Source of the DNA: Helicobacter sp. 12S02634-8
GTDB lineage: Bacteria > Campylobacterota > Campylobacteria > Campylobacterales > Helicobacteraceae
Direction: 5' to 3'
Assembly (NCBI RefSeq): GCF_002272865.1
Contig: NZ_MLAP01000001.1
Coordinates: forward strand, 186,001 to 250,000
Length of the DNA stretch: 64,000 nucleotides
A program made the translations under genes and the position numbers. Below, piece after piece: positions 24,642 through 35,651 of the stretch. How positions within the stretch are numbered: the first letter of the stretch is position 1; each line of letters starts with the position of its first letter. The notes under the pieces were generated by a model. That model ran no database searches and was not told the DNA's origin. It saw nothing but the letters and a program-made list of their open reading frames with translations.

Positions 24642-27239
24642 ATGAATTTATTTGAAAAAATGACCCACCAACTCAAAGAAACTCTGGATCAAGGGGTTTC
24701 TTTAGCACTTTATGGTAAAAATCAAGAAGTCGATACAGCCCATATTATCTGGGCAATGCTCACAAACACACAATCGATTCTCAATCAAGCCCTCAATAAA
24801 ATGAATATCGATAAAATCGCCTTAGAGCTTGAAGCCAAAAGCCTCACAGACAAGCTGCCTAAAAGCTCTCATATCGCCAAAGAAAGTATCACACTCAGCA
24901 AATCACTCCAAGATGCGCTCCATCAAGCAGAGGGAATGAGTGCAAAAAATGGCGATAAATACATTGCTGTAGATACTTTTATCATCGCTAATATCAAGTC
25001 AGAAGCGTTCATGCAAGTTTTTGGCAAATATATAGATACAAATGAACTGAAAAAAACCCTAGAAAGCATACGCGGTGGGGCAAAGATACAGAGTGAAAAT
25101 GATGATTCCAATCTGGAATCTTTGGAAAAATTTGGTATCGATCTCACTCAAAAAGCCCTAGAAAACACTCTTGATCCTGTCATTGGTCGTGATGAAGAAA
25201 TCTCAAGAATGATGCAAATCCTTATCCGCAAGACCAAGAACAACCCGATCCTCCTAGGAGAGCCGGGTGTAGGGAAAACTGCAGTTGTTGAAGGGCTCGC
25301 GCAAAGAATCATCAAAAAAGAAGTCCCAACTTCTTTGCAAAACAAAAAAGTCATTGCCCTAGATATGAGTGCCTTAGTCGCTGGGGCTAAGTATAGAGGA
25401 GAGTTTGAAGAGCGTCTGAAAAAAGTGATCGAAGAGGTAAAAAAGGCTGGAAATATCATACTCTTTATCGATGAAATCCATACCATCGTAGGGGCAGGCG
25501 CTTCTGAGGGCAGTATGGACGCAGCTAATATCTTAAAACCTGCACTTGCACGGGGCGAGCTCCATACCATCGGGGCAACCACTCTGAAAGAATATCGCAA
25601 ATATTTTGAAAAAGACGCTGCCCTCACAAGGCGATTCCAACCCATCACGCTCAATGAACCCACCATCAATGAAGCTTTGCAAATTTTGCGTGGTCTAAAA
25701 GAAAAGCTTGAAGCCCATCACAATGTCAATATCACAGATTCAGCCCTCATAGCAGCTACCAAGCTTTCTAGCCGCTATATCACAGATAGATTTTTGCCCG
25801 ATAAGGCGATAGATCTGATTGATGAAGGGGCTGCTGAGCTCAAAATGCAAATCGAGTCTGAACCCACAGAACTCTCTCAAATCAAAAGACAAATCCAACG
25901 TCTTGAAGTCGAAAAACAAGCCTTGAATATGGAGAAAAAAGAGAGCAACCAAGCAAGGATCGAAGAAATCCATAAAGAGCTCAGCGACGCCAATGAAGAA
26001 AAAATCCGTTTGGAAGCACAATTTGAAAATGAAAAATCTGTATTCAAAGAAATTGCAGGGATTAAAAACGATATCGATACACTCAAAAGAGAATCTGAGC
26101 TAGCCAAACGCAATGGTGATTACAACAAAGCTGCAGAAATCGATTACAGCAAAATCCCTCAAAATGAAGCCAAAGAAAAAGAGCTCAATGCCAAATGGGA
26201 CAAAATGCAAGCGCATGGCACATTACTCAAAAACGCCGTAACAGAAGAAAGTATCGCTGGTATCATCAGTCGCTGGACGCAAATCCCTATCAAAAAAATG
26301 CTCCAAAGTGAAAAAGAAAAGATTTTAGGCATAGAAGATGCTTTGAGAAAAACCGTGGTGGGGCAAGATACAGCACTCAAGGCGATTGCAAGAGCGATCA
26401 AACGAAACAAAGCAGGTTTGAGCGATGTGAGCAGACCCATTGGAAGCTTTTTGTTTTTAGGGCCTACTGGGGTGGGTAAGACCCAAAGTGCGAAATCTTT
26501 GGCACATTTTCTTTTTGATAGTGATAAAAATCTGATCCGTATTGATATGAGTGAATATATGGAAAAGCACGCTGCTAGCCGATTAGTCGGGGCACCTCCA
26601 GGGTATGTGGGCTATGAAGAAGGCGGGCAGCTTACAGAGGCAGTGCGGCGAAAACCTTATTCTGTAGTGCTTTTTGATGAGATTGAAAAGGCGCACCCTG
26701 ATGTATTCAATGTCTTGCTCCAAGTCCTTGATGATGGGCGTTTGACGGATAATAAAGGGGTGAGTGTGGATTTTAAAAACACTATCATTATCCTCACAAG
26801 CAATATTGCTAGTGATAAAATCATAGAAATCTCTGATACCACCGAGAGGGAAAAGGCTGTCCGTGAAGCACTCAAGCAGTATTTCAAGCCTGAATTTTTG
26901 AATCGTTTAGATGATATTGTGATTTTCAATCCCTTGAGCTTGCAAGGCATTATTGAGATTGTCAATATTATGTTTGAAACAATCGCTAAAAAAGTTTCTG
27001 AAAAAGGTATCACACTCCAGCTCACACAAAAAGCAAAAGAATTTATCGCTAAAGTCGGCTTTGACCCTGTGTATGGTGCAAGACCACTCAAAAGGGCTTT
27101 GTATGAAGAGGTCGAAGACAGGCTTGCAGATCTCATCTTAGAAGACAAAGTCAGCGAGGGGAGTATCGTGCGATTTGACTTCCAAGATGGAGGTGATGGA
27201 GATAGTGGAGGTATTATCCCCCAAATCACTCAGGTCTAA
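24642..27239 (+). CDS. clpB: Disaggregase ClpB
   Basis: ClpB is a hexameric AAA+ ATPase that rescues aggregated proteins with DnaK. The 865 residues contain the N-domain ([14 protein letters not shown]), AAA1 with [16 protein letters not shown] and the arginine-finger region, a middle coiled-coil domain (about 410-520, [20 protein letters not shown]) that separates ClpB from ClpA/ClpC, AAA2 with [16 protein letters not shown] and [10 protein letters not shown], and a C-terminal D2 small domain ([15 protein letters not shown]). The last residues are Gly/Asp-rich. A strong AAGGAG lies upstream. The gene stands alone, without dnaK or grpE neighbours. Confidence 0.97.
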   Translation: MNLFEKMTHQLKETLDQGVSLALYGKNQEVDTAHIIWAMLTNTQSILNQALNKMNIDKIALELEAKSLTDKLPKSSHIAKESITLSKSLQDALHQAEGMSAKNGDKYIAVDTFIIANIKSEAFMQVFGKYIDTNELKKTLESIRGGAKIQSENDDSNLESLEKFGIDLTQKALENTLDPVIGRDEEISRMMQILIRKTKNNPILLGEPGVGKTAVVEGLAQRIIKKEVPTSLQNKKVIALDMSALVAGAKYRGEFEERLKKVIEEVKKAGNIILFIDEIHTIVGAGASEGSMDAANILKPALARGELHTIGATTLKEYRKYFEKDAALTRRFQPITLNEPTINEALQILRGLKEKLEAHHNVNITDSALIAATKLSSRYITDRFLPDKAIDLIDEGAAELKMQIESEPTELSQIKRQIQRLEVEKQALNMEKKESNQARIEEIHKELSDANEEKIRLEAQFENEKSVFKEIAGIKNDIDTLKRESELAKRNGDYNKAAEIDYSKIPQNEAKEKELNAKWDKMQAHGTLLKNAVTEESIAGIISRWTQIPIKKMLQSEKEKILGIEDALRKTVVGQDTALKAIARAIKRNKAGLSDVSRPIGSFLFLGPTGVGKTQSAKSLAHFLFDSDKNLIRIDMSEYMEKHAASRLVGAPPGYVGYEEGGQLTEAVRRKPYSVVLFDEIEKAHPDVFNVLLQVLDDGRLTDNKGVSVDFKNTIIILTSNIASDKIIEISDTTEREKAVREALKQYFKPEFLNRLDDIVIFNPLSLQGIIEIVNIMFETIAKKVSEKGITLQLTQKAKEFIAKVGFDPVYGARPLKRALYEEVEDRLADLILEDKVSEGSIVRFDFQDGGDGDSGGIIPQITQV

Positions 27240-27252
27240 CCTCTCTCTCACT

Positions 27253-27321
27253 CCCTCCCTCTCCCTCACACCACTCCCCAAAAAACCTACCTTCAAGCCA
27301 TCAAAAAAGAGAGGGGGGGGG
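27253..27321. repeat. G9 homopolymer and complementary CT-rich tract after clpB
   Basis: Nine consecutive G occupy 27313-27321, preceded by GAGA. A CT-rich stretch just after the clpB stop includes CCCTCCCTCTC (27253-27263), which can pair with 27309-27319 with one G-T wobble, leaving a 45-base loop. The tract is non-coding as far as I can see, about 185 bases before the permease start. Poly-G tracts in Helicobacter often vary in length by slippage. Confidence 0.75.
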
Positions 27322-27507
27322 TTGTGTCGCCTATAGCTTTTGCAATCATTTGGCATTATAAAAGTGCCATATATCTATTTAAGGCTTGCTTGCAGTCTTA
27401 TCCAAAGCTTAAAGCTTGCAAAAACCGAATAAATTGATTGTATTTTATTTGCTTTTATGAACAAATACTTTACAATTCCCCATCTCAATCAGACACTGGA
27501 GGCAGTA

Positions 27508-28812
27508 ATGGGGTTTTTGGATCGATTTTTTCAGCTCAAACAAAACCACACAAATATCAAAATCGAAGCCCTAGCAGGCTTTACAATATTTTTGACAATG
27601 CTTTATATTATTCCTGTAGGCTCTCAAATCCTCTCACAAGCAGGCATGCCAAAAGATGAACTCATCACTGCAATTTCACTAGTCACAGCCCTAGCCACCT
27701 TACTCACAGGCATATGGGCAAATACTCCTGTGGCTATGAGCGTGGGAATGGGGCTAAATGCTTATTTTACCTATGGACTTGTCCAAGGCATGGGGCTAAG
27801 CTGGCAGCAGGCTTTGGGGGCAGTGTTTTTATCGGGTGTGATATTTTTAATCATTTCATTTACAAGGCTTAGAGTTTGGATCATGCAAAGCATACCTAAA
27901 GACCTCCGTTTTGCCTTGTGCGCTGGGCTTGGGGCGTTTATTGCAACGATTGGTCTGAAATCTTTGGGCTTTATCACCATCACGCCCTCAGGACTGATGA
28001 CTCTAGGAAATCTCAGCTCTCCACAGATTTTGATGGGTATTTTTGGTGTGATTTTAATGCTTTTGTTACACACCCTTAAAGTCCAAGGGGCATTTATCAT
28101 AGGGATTTTGGCTTGCAGCCTGATTGCTTGGATTTTAGGATTTGCCACCACCCCATCAAAAGTCCTCTCCATGCCCTCAAGCATTTCAGGGATCGCCTTG
28201 CAATTTGACCTTGCTGGTGTGATCCATATCGCACTGATTCCAGCTATTATCGCCCTTTTGATTACAGATTTGTTTGATTCTTTGGGGACTCTAGCGGGCG
28301 TGGGAGCAAAGGCCAATATGTTTCAAGACACAAGTGGCAAGGACAAAAAACTAGAAAAAACTCTGCAAGTTGATGCGATTGCAACAACAGCAGGTGCAGC
28401 ATTCGGACTATCAACAACGACAGCTTTTTTAGAAAGCTCTGCAGGGGTGGCCTCAGGTGGGCGCACGGGCTTGAGTGCTGTTTTTTGTGCGATTTTCTTT
28501 GCACTGACTTTGTTTTTTCTCCCTATTTTTAGTGCGATCCCTGATTATGCAATCTATCCGACTCTGATTGTGGTGGGGGCATTGATGTTTGCTGAAATCA
28601 GGCATATCAATTTCCAAGACCTCCCCATTGGGTGTGCGAGCTTTTTTACGATTCTTTTAATGCCTTTGAGCTCATCGATCACTACAGGCTTAGCAAGTGG
28701 GTTTATCGTCTATGTTTTGATGTGTTGTTTCCAAAGACAATGGCAACGTATCAATATGGGTATTTTGATTTTGTTTGCTATCAGCGTGATACCTTTTGTA
28801 TTTCAAAACTGA
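27508..28812 (+). CDS. NCS2-family purine permease (AzgA/guanine-hypoxanthine type)
   Basis: A nucleobase:cation symporter of the AzgA-like branch, importing guanine, hypoxanthine or adenine. The 434 residues start MGFLDRFFQLKQNHTNIKIEALAGFTIFLTM, with the motif VAMSVGMGLNAYFTYG in transmembrane segment 3, LFDSLGTLAGVGAKAN in segment 8, and ATTAGAAFGLSTTTAFLESSAGVASGGRTGLSAV, which contains the substrate site. About 12-14 spans are present. The frame is open from 27457, but TGGAGG five bases before the ATG at 27508, and alignment of the N-terminus with the family, favour that start. Salvage by this permease would complement the pur genes in the window. Confidence 0.92.
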   Translation: MGFLDRFFQLKQNHTNIKIEALAGFTIFLTMLYIIPVGSQILSQAGMPKDELITAISLVTALATLLTGIWANTPVAMSVGMGLNAYFTYGLVQGMGLSWQQALGAVFLSGVIFLIISFTRLRVWIMQSIPKDLRFALCAGLGAFIATIGLKSLGFITITPSGLMTLGNLSSPQILMGIFGVILMLLLHTLKVQGAFIIGILACSLIAWILGFATTPSKVLSMPSSISGIALQFDLAGVIHIALIPAIIALLITDLFDSLGTLAGVGAKANMFQDTSGKDKKLEKTLQVDAIATTAGAAFGLSTTTAFLESSAGVASGGRTGLSAVFCAIFFALTLFFLPIFSAIPDYAIYPTLIVVGALMFAEIRHINFQDLPIGCASFFTILLMPLSSSITTGLASGFIVYVLMCCFQRQWQRINMGILILFAISVIPFVFQN

Positions 28813-29739
28813 TTATTTCTCTCTTTTGAGGGTATAAAACTCCAGATTAGCGACCTTTTTGCGTGATATTTTCCCCTCATGCAATAATATTTCCAATCGC
28901 TCCAATGTCGCTTTTTCAAACAAAATTAGAGCCTCGCTCACACTCACAGGTCGCCTAGCGATAAATTCAATCAGTGCTTCTTTGGAGTATGCTAGCCCCA
29001 TAAAATCCATATCTTGCTTCCGTAATGGCAAGCTCACATACATTCCCTCAAACTCCCTAGCAATCATTGATAACTGCTCATAGCTGAGTGCGTTTGCCTT
29101 ATGGGCTGGGGGTCTATCGATTGTGCCAAGGTCTATGCGACTCACAGAAATTTGCTGTAAGAATTTTACAATCGATTGGATATTGCTTGCTGTGTCATTG
29201 ACCCCCTCGACCAAGAGCACTTCAGCGACAAGCTCTCCGTGATAAATCTTAGCAAAATCCCTGATTCCCTCAAGTATCCCCCCCAAAGAAATATCCCTAT
29301 GGGGTCTATCCACACGCAAAAAGCTCTCTGTATCAGCCCCATCTAAAGAAAACTTAACAATATCAAACAAACACAAAGCTCTCTGCACTTCCTTATGGCC
29401 AAATCGAGAGCCATTGCTTAAAATCAAAGTCGCTACATTTGATGGCACATAGGGCTTGATAGCTTCCATGAACTCAAACAAATACGGATAAAGCGTGGGT
29501 TCGCCATTTGCTGTGATGGTTAAAACATCGATTTTTGGATTTTGACGCAAAGCTTTCAAGACACTTTGAACTAAAACTTCAAGCTCTAAGACCTCCTCCA
29601 TCTTTGCCATCGCCCTCTTTCCCTCTAGCTCACAATACAAGCAATCAAAATTGCACTGCTTAGCACTCGGTGAGAGATCCACGCCTAAAGACAGCCCAAA
29701 TCTGCGGGATATGACAGGCCCAAATACAATATTTTCCAT
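28813..29739 (-). CDS. Radical SAM protein
   Basis: The 308-residue protein has the 4Fe-4S motif Cys29-x3-Cys33-x2-Cys36 in AKQCNFDCLYCE, then TITANGEPTLYPYL (SAM-binding GE motif) and further barrel strands (LILSNGS, VKFSLDGAD, VAEVLLVEGVND). The last 60 residues look like a small winged-helix add-on (RRPVSVSEALILFEKATLERLEILLHEGKISRK). The family is widespread in epsilonproteobacteria next to topA, and its substrate is not known to me. Its ATG lies two bases after the topA stop, indicating an operon. It is convergent with the permease, with the stops directly abutting. Confidence 0.88.
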   Translation of the reverse strand: MENIVFGPVISRRFGLSLGVDLSPSAKQCNFDCLYCELEGKRAMAKMEEVLELEVLVQSVLKALRQNPKIDVLTITANGEPTLYPYLFEFMEAIKPYVPSNVATLILSNGSRFGHKEVQRALCLFDIVKFSLDGADTESFLRVDRPHRDISLGGILEGIRDFAKIYHGELVAEVLLVEGVNDTASNIQSIVKFLQQISVSRIDLGTIDRPPAHKANALSYEQLSMIAREFEGMYVSLPLRKQDMDFMGLAYSKEALIEFIARRPVSVSEALILFEKATLERLEILLHEGKISRKKVANLEFYTLKREK

Positions 29740-29741
29740 CG

Positions 29742-31943
29742 TTACATTTCAATCCTGTGTTTGCATTTGATACACTCGCATATATTTTTGCCCCTATAGG
29801 TTCTTTGTGCCATCATATAGCCACACTCTGGGCATTTTTTTTCTATGGGTTCGTGGTTGGAGATAAAATTACATTGGGGATAATTCCCGCAACCATAAAA
29901 CGCCCCTCGCCTACTCTTACGCAGCAAAATATCTCCCCCACACTCTGGGCATTTGACCTCTAGGGATACTTGGGCTTTGCCAGAGGGGTTTTTCAAAGAT
30001 TTAGTATTCTTGCACTCAGGATAACCACTGCAAGCAATAAATTCACCATTTCTGCCACGCTTTTTTACCATTGGCTTCCCGCATTTCTCACACAGCTCCC
30101 CACCCTCTTCTACTGGAGTCTGTGGGGACTCTTGGGGTTGGATATATTTGCATTTTGGATAACCACTACAAGCGACAAACTCGCCATATTTCCCGCTTCT
30201 TTTGACTAATTCTTTGCCACATTGGGGGCAGAATTCGCCTGTAGGAACGATGACTTTTTGTGAGGGGATATGGAGCTTGCCATCTGTGATTTTTTGCATA
30301 AAAGGTTCATAAAACTCTATCAATACTTTTTGCCAATCTGCCTTATTTTGTGCAATATCATCGAGTTTATCTTCCATACTCGCACTGAATTTTGCATCAA
30401 CAATTTCATTGAAATACACCTCAAGCATTTCCACGACCTTAAAAGCACTCTCTTGGGCAAAAATCTGCTTTTTTTCTACGATGATATATTCTCGATTTTG
30501 CAGCAATGAAACCGTGGGAGCATAAGTGCTAGGCCTGCCGATCCCCAAGCCCTCTAAGGTCTTAATCAAAGAGGCTTCAGAATACCTAGCAGGCGGCTCT
30601 GTGGTGTGCTGATTGCTCTGGATTTCTTCTAGCTTGATGGGAGATTCTGGCATTAAATCAGGCAAAAGCTTGTCTTTATCTTCGCTCCCTAAAAGCTTAT
30701 AATACCCATCAAAAATGAGCTTGCGTCCGCTAGCCTTGAATACACCTTTTGCACATACAAATGTAATGCTCTGGCTTTCAAAAACTGCATCCACCATTTG
30801 AGAGGCCAAAAAACGATGATAAATCAAAGTATAGACCCTGAGTTCATCGGGCTTGAGATAGGCCTTAGCAATCTGTGGAGTAAAGGCAACATCAGTAGGA
30901 CGGATTGCCTCGTGGGCTTCTTGGGCGTTTTTGCTCTTGGTGGCGTAATTTTTGGGCTTTGGGGGCAAGTATTCCTTGCCAAAATCAGACAAAATCTTCT
31001 CTCTTGCACTCTCTTGGGCTTCTTGAGCGATATGAAGACTATCTGTTCGCATGTAAGTGATCACGCCCATCACGCCCTTATTAGTTTCTACGCCCTCATA
31101 GAGCTTTTGGGCGATACTCATTGTCCTAGATGGTGAATACCCCAGCAAACTAGAAGCACTCTGCTGCAAGGTCGAGGTCATAAAAGGTGGAGGCGTGGGA
31201 GATTTTTTTGTTTTTTTCAGAATCTCGCCGACTTGATAAGAAGATTTTTTGAGTTCTTCTAGCATACTCTGGGCTAATTTTTTATCCGTAATGCCTTGTT
31301 TTTTGAGCTTTTCCCCCTCATAAACTGCTAATTCTGCTTGGATCCCTCCAGAAAAAAGTGCATCAATGGTATAATATTCCACAGGCACAAAAGCCCTGAT
31401 TTCTCGCTCTCTATCAACGATAATTTTCAAAGCCGCACTCTGCACCCTACCAGCTGAAAGCCCCCTATTGATCTTGCTTGAAATCAGCCCACTGAGTTTA
31501 AAGCCCACAATCCTATCTAAAAGCCTTCGCGCTTGTTGTGCATTGACCTTATCCATATCGATATTTCTAGGAGATTTTAGAGCATTATTGATAGCTGTTT
31601 TTGTGATCTCATGAAAAACAATCCTAGGAAAGCTCTCCACATCTCTGCCTATGGCTTGCGTGATATGAAAACCAATGGCCTCTCCTTCTCTATCCTCATC
31701 AGTAGCGATATAAGTCACCTTAGCCTTTTTAGCCAAAGAGGTGATTTTTGCAACAATATCTTTATGGTCTTTATCGATTTTATACTCAGGGATAAACTCC
31801 CCTTGCTCGATTTTGATACCAAAATGAGATTTAGGCAAATCCCTGATATGCCCCTTAGAAGCGATAACTTCAAAATCACTATTCAAAAAATTTTTAATAG
31901 TTTTGGCTTTAGCGGGGGACTCTACGATAATCAAATTCTTCAT
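29742..31943 (-). CDS. topA: DNA topoisomerase I TopA
   Basis: TopA relaxes negative supercoils. The 733 residues have the Toprim domain at the N-terminus ([24 protein letters not shown]), the catalytic tyrosine region [10 protein letters not shown], and four C-terminal zinc-finger-like repeats (CPQCGKEL...[11 protein letters not shown]...[11 protein letters not shown]...[10 protein letters not shown]...CKH). All four retain four cysteines in the usual pattern. It has normal epsilonproteobacterial length. It is divergent from flaB; its order with the radical SAM gene, flaB and maf agrees with H. pylori. Confidence 0.97.
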   Translation of the reverse strand: MKNLIIVESPAKAKTIKNFLNSDFEVIASKGHIRDLPKSHFGIKIEQGEFIPEYKIDKDHKDIVAKITSLAKKAKVTYIATDEDREGEAIGFHITQAIGRDVESFPRIVFHEITKTAINNALKSPRNIDMDKVNAQQARRLLDRIVGFKLSGLISSKINRGLSAGRVQSAALKIIVDREREIRAFVPVEYYTIDALFSGGIQAELAVYEGEKLKKQGITDKKLAQSMLEELKKSSYQVGEILKKTKKSPTPPPFMTSTLQQSASSLLGYSPSRTMSIAQKLYEGVETNKGVMGVITYMRTDSLHIAQEAQESAREKILSDFGKEYLPPKPKNYATKSKNAQEAHEAIRPTDVAFTPQIAKAYLKPDELRVYTLIYHRFLASQMVDAVFESQSITFVCAKGVFKASGRKLIFDGYYKLLGSEDKDKLLPDLMPESPIKLEEIQSNQHTTEPPARYSEASLIKTLEGLGIGRPSTYAPTVSLLQNREYIIVEKKQIFAQESAFKVVEMLEVYFNEIVDAKFSASMEDKLDDIAQNKADWQKVLIEFYEPFMQKITDGKLHIPSQKVIVPTGEFCPQCGKELVKRSGKYGEFVACSGYPKCKYIQPQESPQTPVEEGGELCEKCGKPMVKKRGRNGEFIACSGYPECKNTKSLKNPSGKAQVSLEVKCPECGGDILLRKSRRGAFYGCGNYPQCNFISNHEPIEKKCPECGYMMAQRTYRGKNICECIKCKHRIEM

Positions 31944-32017
31944 CTATCTCTCTTTATCAAGTCTTAAATATAGCCAGAAATTCTAACACATTTTTCTTTT
32001 TTTCTCAGAAAGTTTTT

Positions 32018-32033
32018 TGGAACAGCTCTTGCT
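32018..32033 (+). promoter_or_regulatory. Sigma54 promoter of flaB
   Basis: TGGAAC-N5-TTGCT with GG (32019-32020) and GC (32031-32032) exactly ten bases apart matches the -24/-12 consensus. It stands about 40 bases before the flaB start. In H. pylori flaB is a known RpoN/FlgR-controlled middle flagellar gene, which supports the call. Confidence 0.88.
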
Positions 32034-32071
32034 TGCACTTTGGAGATCAAATTTTAGCAAAGGATGCGATT

Positions 32072-33616
32072 ATGAGTTTTAGGATCAACACAAACATAGC
32101 AGCACTCACAGCCCACGCTGTCGGTGTGCAAAACAACAGAAACCTTGCAAGTTCTTTAGAAAAGCTCAGCTCAGGGCTTCGGATCAATAAAGCTGCTGAT
32201 GATGCTTCGGGTATGGCTATTGCCGATAGTTTGCGGAGTCAGAGCGATAGCTTGGGGCAAGCAGTCAAAAATGCAAATGACGCTATCGGTATGATACAAG
32301 TAGCCGATAAGGCTATGGACGAACAGATAAAAATACTCGATACCATCAAAACAAAAGCCATACAAGCTGCGCAAGATGGACAAACACTCGAATCCAGAAA
32401 AGCCCTCCAAAGCGATATCCAAAGACTCCTTGAAGAGCTAGACAACATCGCTAACACCACAAGCTTCAATGGCCAACAAATGCTCTCAGGGAGCTTTTCT
32501 AACAAAGAATTCCAAATCGGGGCATACTCCAACACCACTATCAAAGCTTCCATTGGCCCAACAAGCTCAGATAAAATCGGGCATATCCGCATGGAAACTG
32601 CTTCATTTGATGGCACAGGAATGCGTGCATCTGCAGCAGGGGCAAACCTCACAGAAGTTGCACTCAATTTCAAACAAGTCGATGGAGTCAATGACTATGA
32701 AATCGAAGCTGCGAAAATCTCAACCTCTGCAGGCACGGGTATTGGGGCATTGAGCGAGATTATCAATCGTTTTTCTAACACATTGGGTGTGCGCGCTTCT
32801 TATAATGTTATGGCCACAGGGGGCGTGCCTGTCCAATCTGGGACAATCAGAGGGCTTATCATCAATGGCGTATCTATAGGGACTATCAATGATGTGCGCA
32901 AAAATGACTCTGATGGTAGGCTCATCAACGCAGTGAATTCTGTCAAAGACCAAACAGGCGTGGAAGCGTTTTTGGATATCACAGGGAGGATCAATCTCAA
33001 ATCCAATGACGGCCGTGCGATTTCTATCCACACAAACAGCGCTTCAGGTCAAGTCTTTGGCGGGGGGAACTTCGCAGGTATCTCAGGCTTCAACCACGCT
33101 ATTGTTGGGCGTTTGACCCTCACACGCACAGACGCTAGAGATATCATTGTCAGTGGTATCAATTTCAGCCATATCGGCTTGCACTCTGCGCAAGGCATAT
33201 CTGAATACACCGTGAATCTACGCGCCTTGCGTGGGGTCTTTGATGCAAATGTTGCTTCTGCTTCAGGGGCTAATGCAAACATCGCTCAAGCTGACTTGAA
33301 CGCACAAGGTATCGGCGCTGGGGTAACAAGCCTTCAAGGTGCGATGGTGGTGATGGATATGGCCGATGCAGCGCGCACGCAACTTGATAAAATCCGTGCA
33401 GACATAGGCTCTGTGCAGATACAACTTGTTTCAACCATCAACAATGTTTCCGTCACTCAAGTCAATGTCAAAGCTGCTGAATCCCAAATCCGTGATGTGG
33501 ATTTTGCTGCTGAATCTGCAAGCTTCTCTAAATACAACATACTTGCCCAAAGCGGAAGCTTTGCCATGGCCCAAGCCAATGCTGTCCAGCAAAATGTCCT
33601 CCGACTCCTCCAATAA
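32072..33616 (+). CDS. flaB: Minor flagellin FlaB
   Basis: FlaB is the hook-proximal flagellin of Helicobacter filaments. The 514-residue protein begins [22 protein letters not shown] and ends [26 protein letters not shown], both standard for D0/D1 domains. The N-terminal D1 segment ([34 protein letters not shown]) has the epsilonproteobacterial form that avoids TLR5 recognition, rather than the enteric one. The variable middle contains many Ser/Thr sites that could carry pseudaminic acid. ATG at 32072 has AAGGA upstream; a longer in-frame reading from 32033 would start inside the sigma54 promoter and is rejected. A small hairpin follows the gene before maf. Confidence 0.97.
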   Translation: MSFRINTNIAALTAHAVGVQNNRNLASSLEKLSSGLRINKAADDASGMAIADSLRSQSDSLGQAVKNANDAIGMIQVADKAMDEQIKILDTIKTKAIQAAQDGQTLESRKALQSDIQRLLEELDNIANTTSFNGQQMLSGSFSNKEFQIGAYSNTTIKASIGPTSSDKIGHIRMETASFDGTGMRASAAGANLTEVALNFKQVDGVNDYEIEAAKISTSAGTGIGALSEIINRFSNTLGVRASYNVMATGGVPVQSGTIRGLIINGVSIGTINDVRKNDSDGRLINAVNSVKDQTGVEAFLDITGRINLKSNDGRAISIHTNSASGQVFGGGNFAGISGFNHAIVGRLTLTRTDARDIIVSGINFSHIGLHSAQGISEYTVNLRALRGVFDANVASASGANANIAQADLNAQGIGAGVTSLQGAMVVMDMADAARTQLDKIRADIGSVQIQLVSTINNVSVTQVNVKAAESQIRDVDFAAESASFSKYNILAQSGSFAMAQANAVQQNVLRLLQ

Positions 33617-33640
33617 CTCTATGATTTCACTGATCTCATA

Positions 33641-33653
33641 AGGGCTTTTAGCC
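33641..33653 (+). promoter_or_regulatory. Hairpin between flaB and the Maf gene
   Basis: GGGCT and AGCCC form a 5-bp stem with loop TTT, 25 bases after the flaB stop and without a following T-run. It may reduce read-through from the highly expressed flagellin into maf or stabilise the flaB mRNA 3' end. Confidence 0.45.
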
Positions 33654-33692
33654 CAACTATGGGGTAGATATGTGAGTGCTTTAAGGAATTTT

Positions 33693-35651
33693 ATGCAAAA
33701 TATCTATGAGAAAAATCTCGCTGCCCTCAAGGTCAAAGACCCGCTTTTAGCCCTTGCTTTGTATGGCTTCAAGCCCAATCAAAAATTTGAAGTCTTTATG
33801 GATCACGATGGGGCTAATTTTAATATCATCGAAAAAGACTCCCATACTCCGATATTTCTAGGCAAGCCCCTTGATGAAACAATGCAAAAAATCACTGATT
33901 TCACGCCCTATACCTACTATCCTTATTTGTATTTTTATGGTGCGGGAAATGGCGTGTTTTATCGCTTGCTTTTAGGAAATGAGCAGCACAAACGGATTGT
34001 AGTGATCGAACCAGAGCTTGAAATTTTATTTATTATTTTCAATCTCTTAGATTTTTGTGAAGAAATATATTCTGATCGCATTATTTTTTTGTATTCTAAG
34101 CTCTGCAGCTACCATCTCATCGCTTCTCTTTTTGAAATGGATAAAAAAGCTAGGATTTATTCAAAAGTCTATGATTTGCATATTTTCAATCCCTATTACG
34201 AACGCCATCAATCCGAAATACTGCGCTTCAATCAATATTTTATCAAAGCCATTGAACACAGCATTATCAGTATTGGCAATGACACAAAAGACGCTATCAT
34301 CGGTATCAAACAGCATATTCAAAACTTGCCTGATGTCCTATCCTCGCCCACGCTTTTAGATTTATTAGAAAATCTCAAGCACAAAGACACTGCTATCATC
34401 GTATCCACAGGCCCTAGCCTCACCAAGCAGTTAGATACTCTCAAAGCGATTGCACCTTATGTGACTTTGTTTTGTATCGATGCGTCTTTCCCGATTTTAT
34501 GCAAACACGGTATCAAACCCGATATTGTGCTCTCCTTAGAGCGCGTGGAGGCGACTGCGAGATTTTATTATGATACCCCGCAAGAATACCAAGAGGGTAT
34601 TATCTTTGCTATCACTTCTATTGTGCACCCAAGGCTCAAAGACTCGATCACAAAAGGTGTGAAGCAATTCAGTTTCCGACCCTTTGGCTATACTAATCTC
34701 TTTGGTTTCCATCAATATGGCTATTTAGGGATTGGAATGAGTGCGGCCAATATGGCTTATGAACTCATCGTCCACGCTCGCTTCAAGCGGTGTATTCTTA
34801 TCGGACAGGATTTGAGCTTTAGCACTGATGGCAAAAGCCACGCCCAAGAAGCCCTCTATGGGAGTGATGAGATCAAGCCCAAGCCCACTGAAGAGAAGAT
34901 TTTCATAGAAAAATATGGGGGCAATGGCGAGGTAGAAACGACAAAGGTCTGGAAATTATTTTTAGAATTTTTTGAAAAAGACATTGCCCAAACGCCCTAT
35001 AAACTCGAAGTCATCAATGCCACCGAAGGGGGAGCTAGGATACACGGCACCAAAGAGATGTGCTTTAAAGACGCACTCAAAGCTTGCGATACCACAAAGC
35101 CCAAAGCCCCTATCAAGCTCACCTATCCCACACAAAAAGAAATCCAAGCAAATATCAAAATCGCCAAAGAAAAATGTGAAGACATCATCGCTTATGGGCT
35201 GCAAAAAAAGTCTTTGATTGAAAAACTTTTCCTCAAAGTCGCCCATTACACCGAAGAGCTAGAAAAACTCAACCATCAAAACCAGCTTGAAAAAATCGAT
35301 TTCAAAAAACTCAACACACTCAGCAATCAAATCGATAAAATCAAAAAGCTTTTTGAGGATAAAAAATTCAACGACTATTTTGTCGATGCGATCCAATCAT
35401 ACATACTCCACCAAGAGCTCGATATCGCCAAACTCCTAGTCCGCTACACAAAAGACACTCTACAGACCCAAGCTAAGCAGCTTGAGTGGATCTATGCCCA
35501 TAAATATTGGCTTTTTAGCCTTGCTGGTGGGATTGATTGTGTGATAGAAACGGTCAAAGAAGCCCTCCAAAGCTGGGATTCTCCCCAAAACACGCAACAC
35601 AATACGACCCCTCCCCAAAAGTCTAAAAAAGCCCAAAAAACATCAATCTAG
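33693..35651 (+). CDS. Motility accessory factor (Maf, DUF115 / 6-hydroxymethylpterin diphosphokinase-like)
   Basis: Maf proteins are thought to transfer nonulosonic acids such as pseudaminic acid to flagellin. The protein of about 652 residues has the central DUF115 block: STGPSLTKQLDTLKAIAPYVTLFCIDASFPIL, HGIKPDIVLSLERVE, FGFHQYGYLGIGMSAANMAYELIVHARFKRCILIGQDLSF. The C-terminal third is helical and charged. ATG at 33693 is preferred over GTG at 33672 because AAGGA lies five bases before it. The position directly after flaB strongly suggests that it glycosylates this flagellin. Its stop overlaps the convergent ogt stop at the shared CTAG. The transferase assignment is established for relatives, not shown here. 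Confidence 0.92.
   Translation: MQNIYEKNLAALKVKDPLLALALYGFKPNQKFEVFMDHDGANFNIIEKDSHTPIFLGKPLDETMQKITDFTPYTYYPYLYFYGAGNGVFYRLLLGNEQHKRIVVIEPELEILFIIFNLLDFCEEIYSDRIIFLYSKLCSYHLIASLFEMDKKARIYSKVYDLHIFNPYYERHQSEILRFNQYFIKAIEHSIISIGNDTKDAIIGIKQHIQNLPDVLSSPTLLDLLENLKHKDTAIIVSTGPSLTKQLDTLKAIAPYVTLFCIDASFPILCKHGIKPDIVLSLERVEATARFYYDTPQEYQEGIIFAITSIVHPRLKDSITKGVKQFSFRPFGYTNLFGFHQYGYLGIGMSAANMAYELIVHARFKRCILIGQDLSFSTDGKSHAQEALYGSDEIKPKPTEEKIFIEKYGGNGEVETTKVWKLFLEFFEKDIAQTPYKLEVINATEGGARIHGTKEMCFKDALKACDTTKPKAPIKLTYPTQKEIQANIKIAKEKCEDIIAYGLQKKSLIEKLFLKVAHYTEELEKLNHQNQLEKIDFKKLNTLSNQIDKIKKLFEDKKFNDYFVDAIQSYILHQELDIAKLLVRYTKDTLQTQAKQLEWIYAHKYWLFSLAGGIDCVIETVKEALQSWDSPQNTQHNTTPPQKSKKAQKTSI

Noticed and set aside
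26657-27229. A 190-codon minus-strand frame opposite clpB
   Set aside because: It mirrors the AAA2 domain of clpB; Ser/Leu-rich antisense reading without support.
27138-27356. A minus-strand frame crossing the G9 tract that could be phase-switched
   Set aside because: It mostly runs antisense to the clpB end, has no family features and no convincing ribosome site, so the tract is treated as non-coding.
27330-27507. A possible purine riboswitch before the permease
   Set aside because: No three-way junction or conserved purine aptamer core could be built; only short AT-rich palindromes (AAGCTTAAAGCTT) and a GGCATT/AGTGCC hairpin are seen.
32033-32071. An upstream extension of flaB by 13 codons
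   Set aside because: The extra codons would start inside the sigma54 promoter, upstream of the transcription start, and break the universal MSFRINTN N-terminus.
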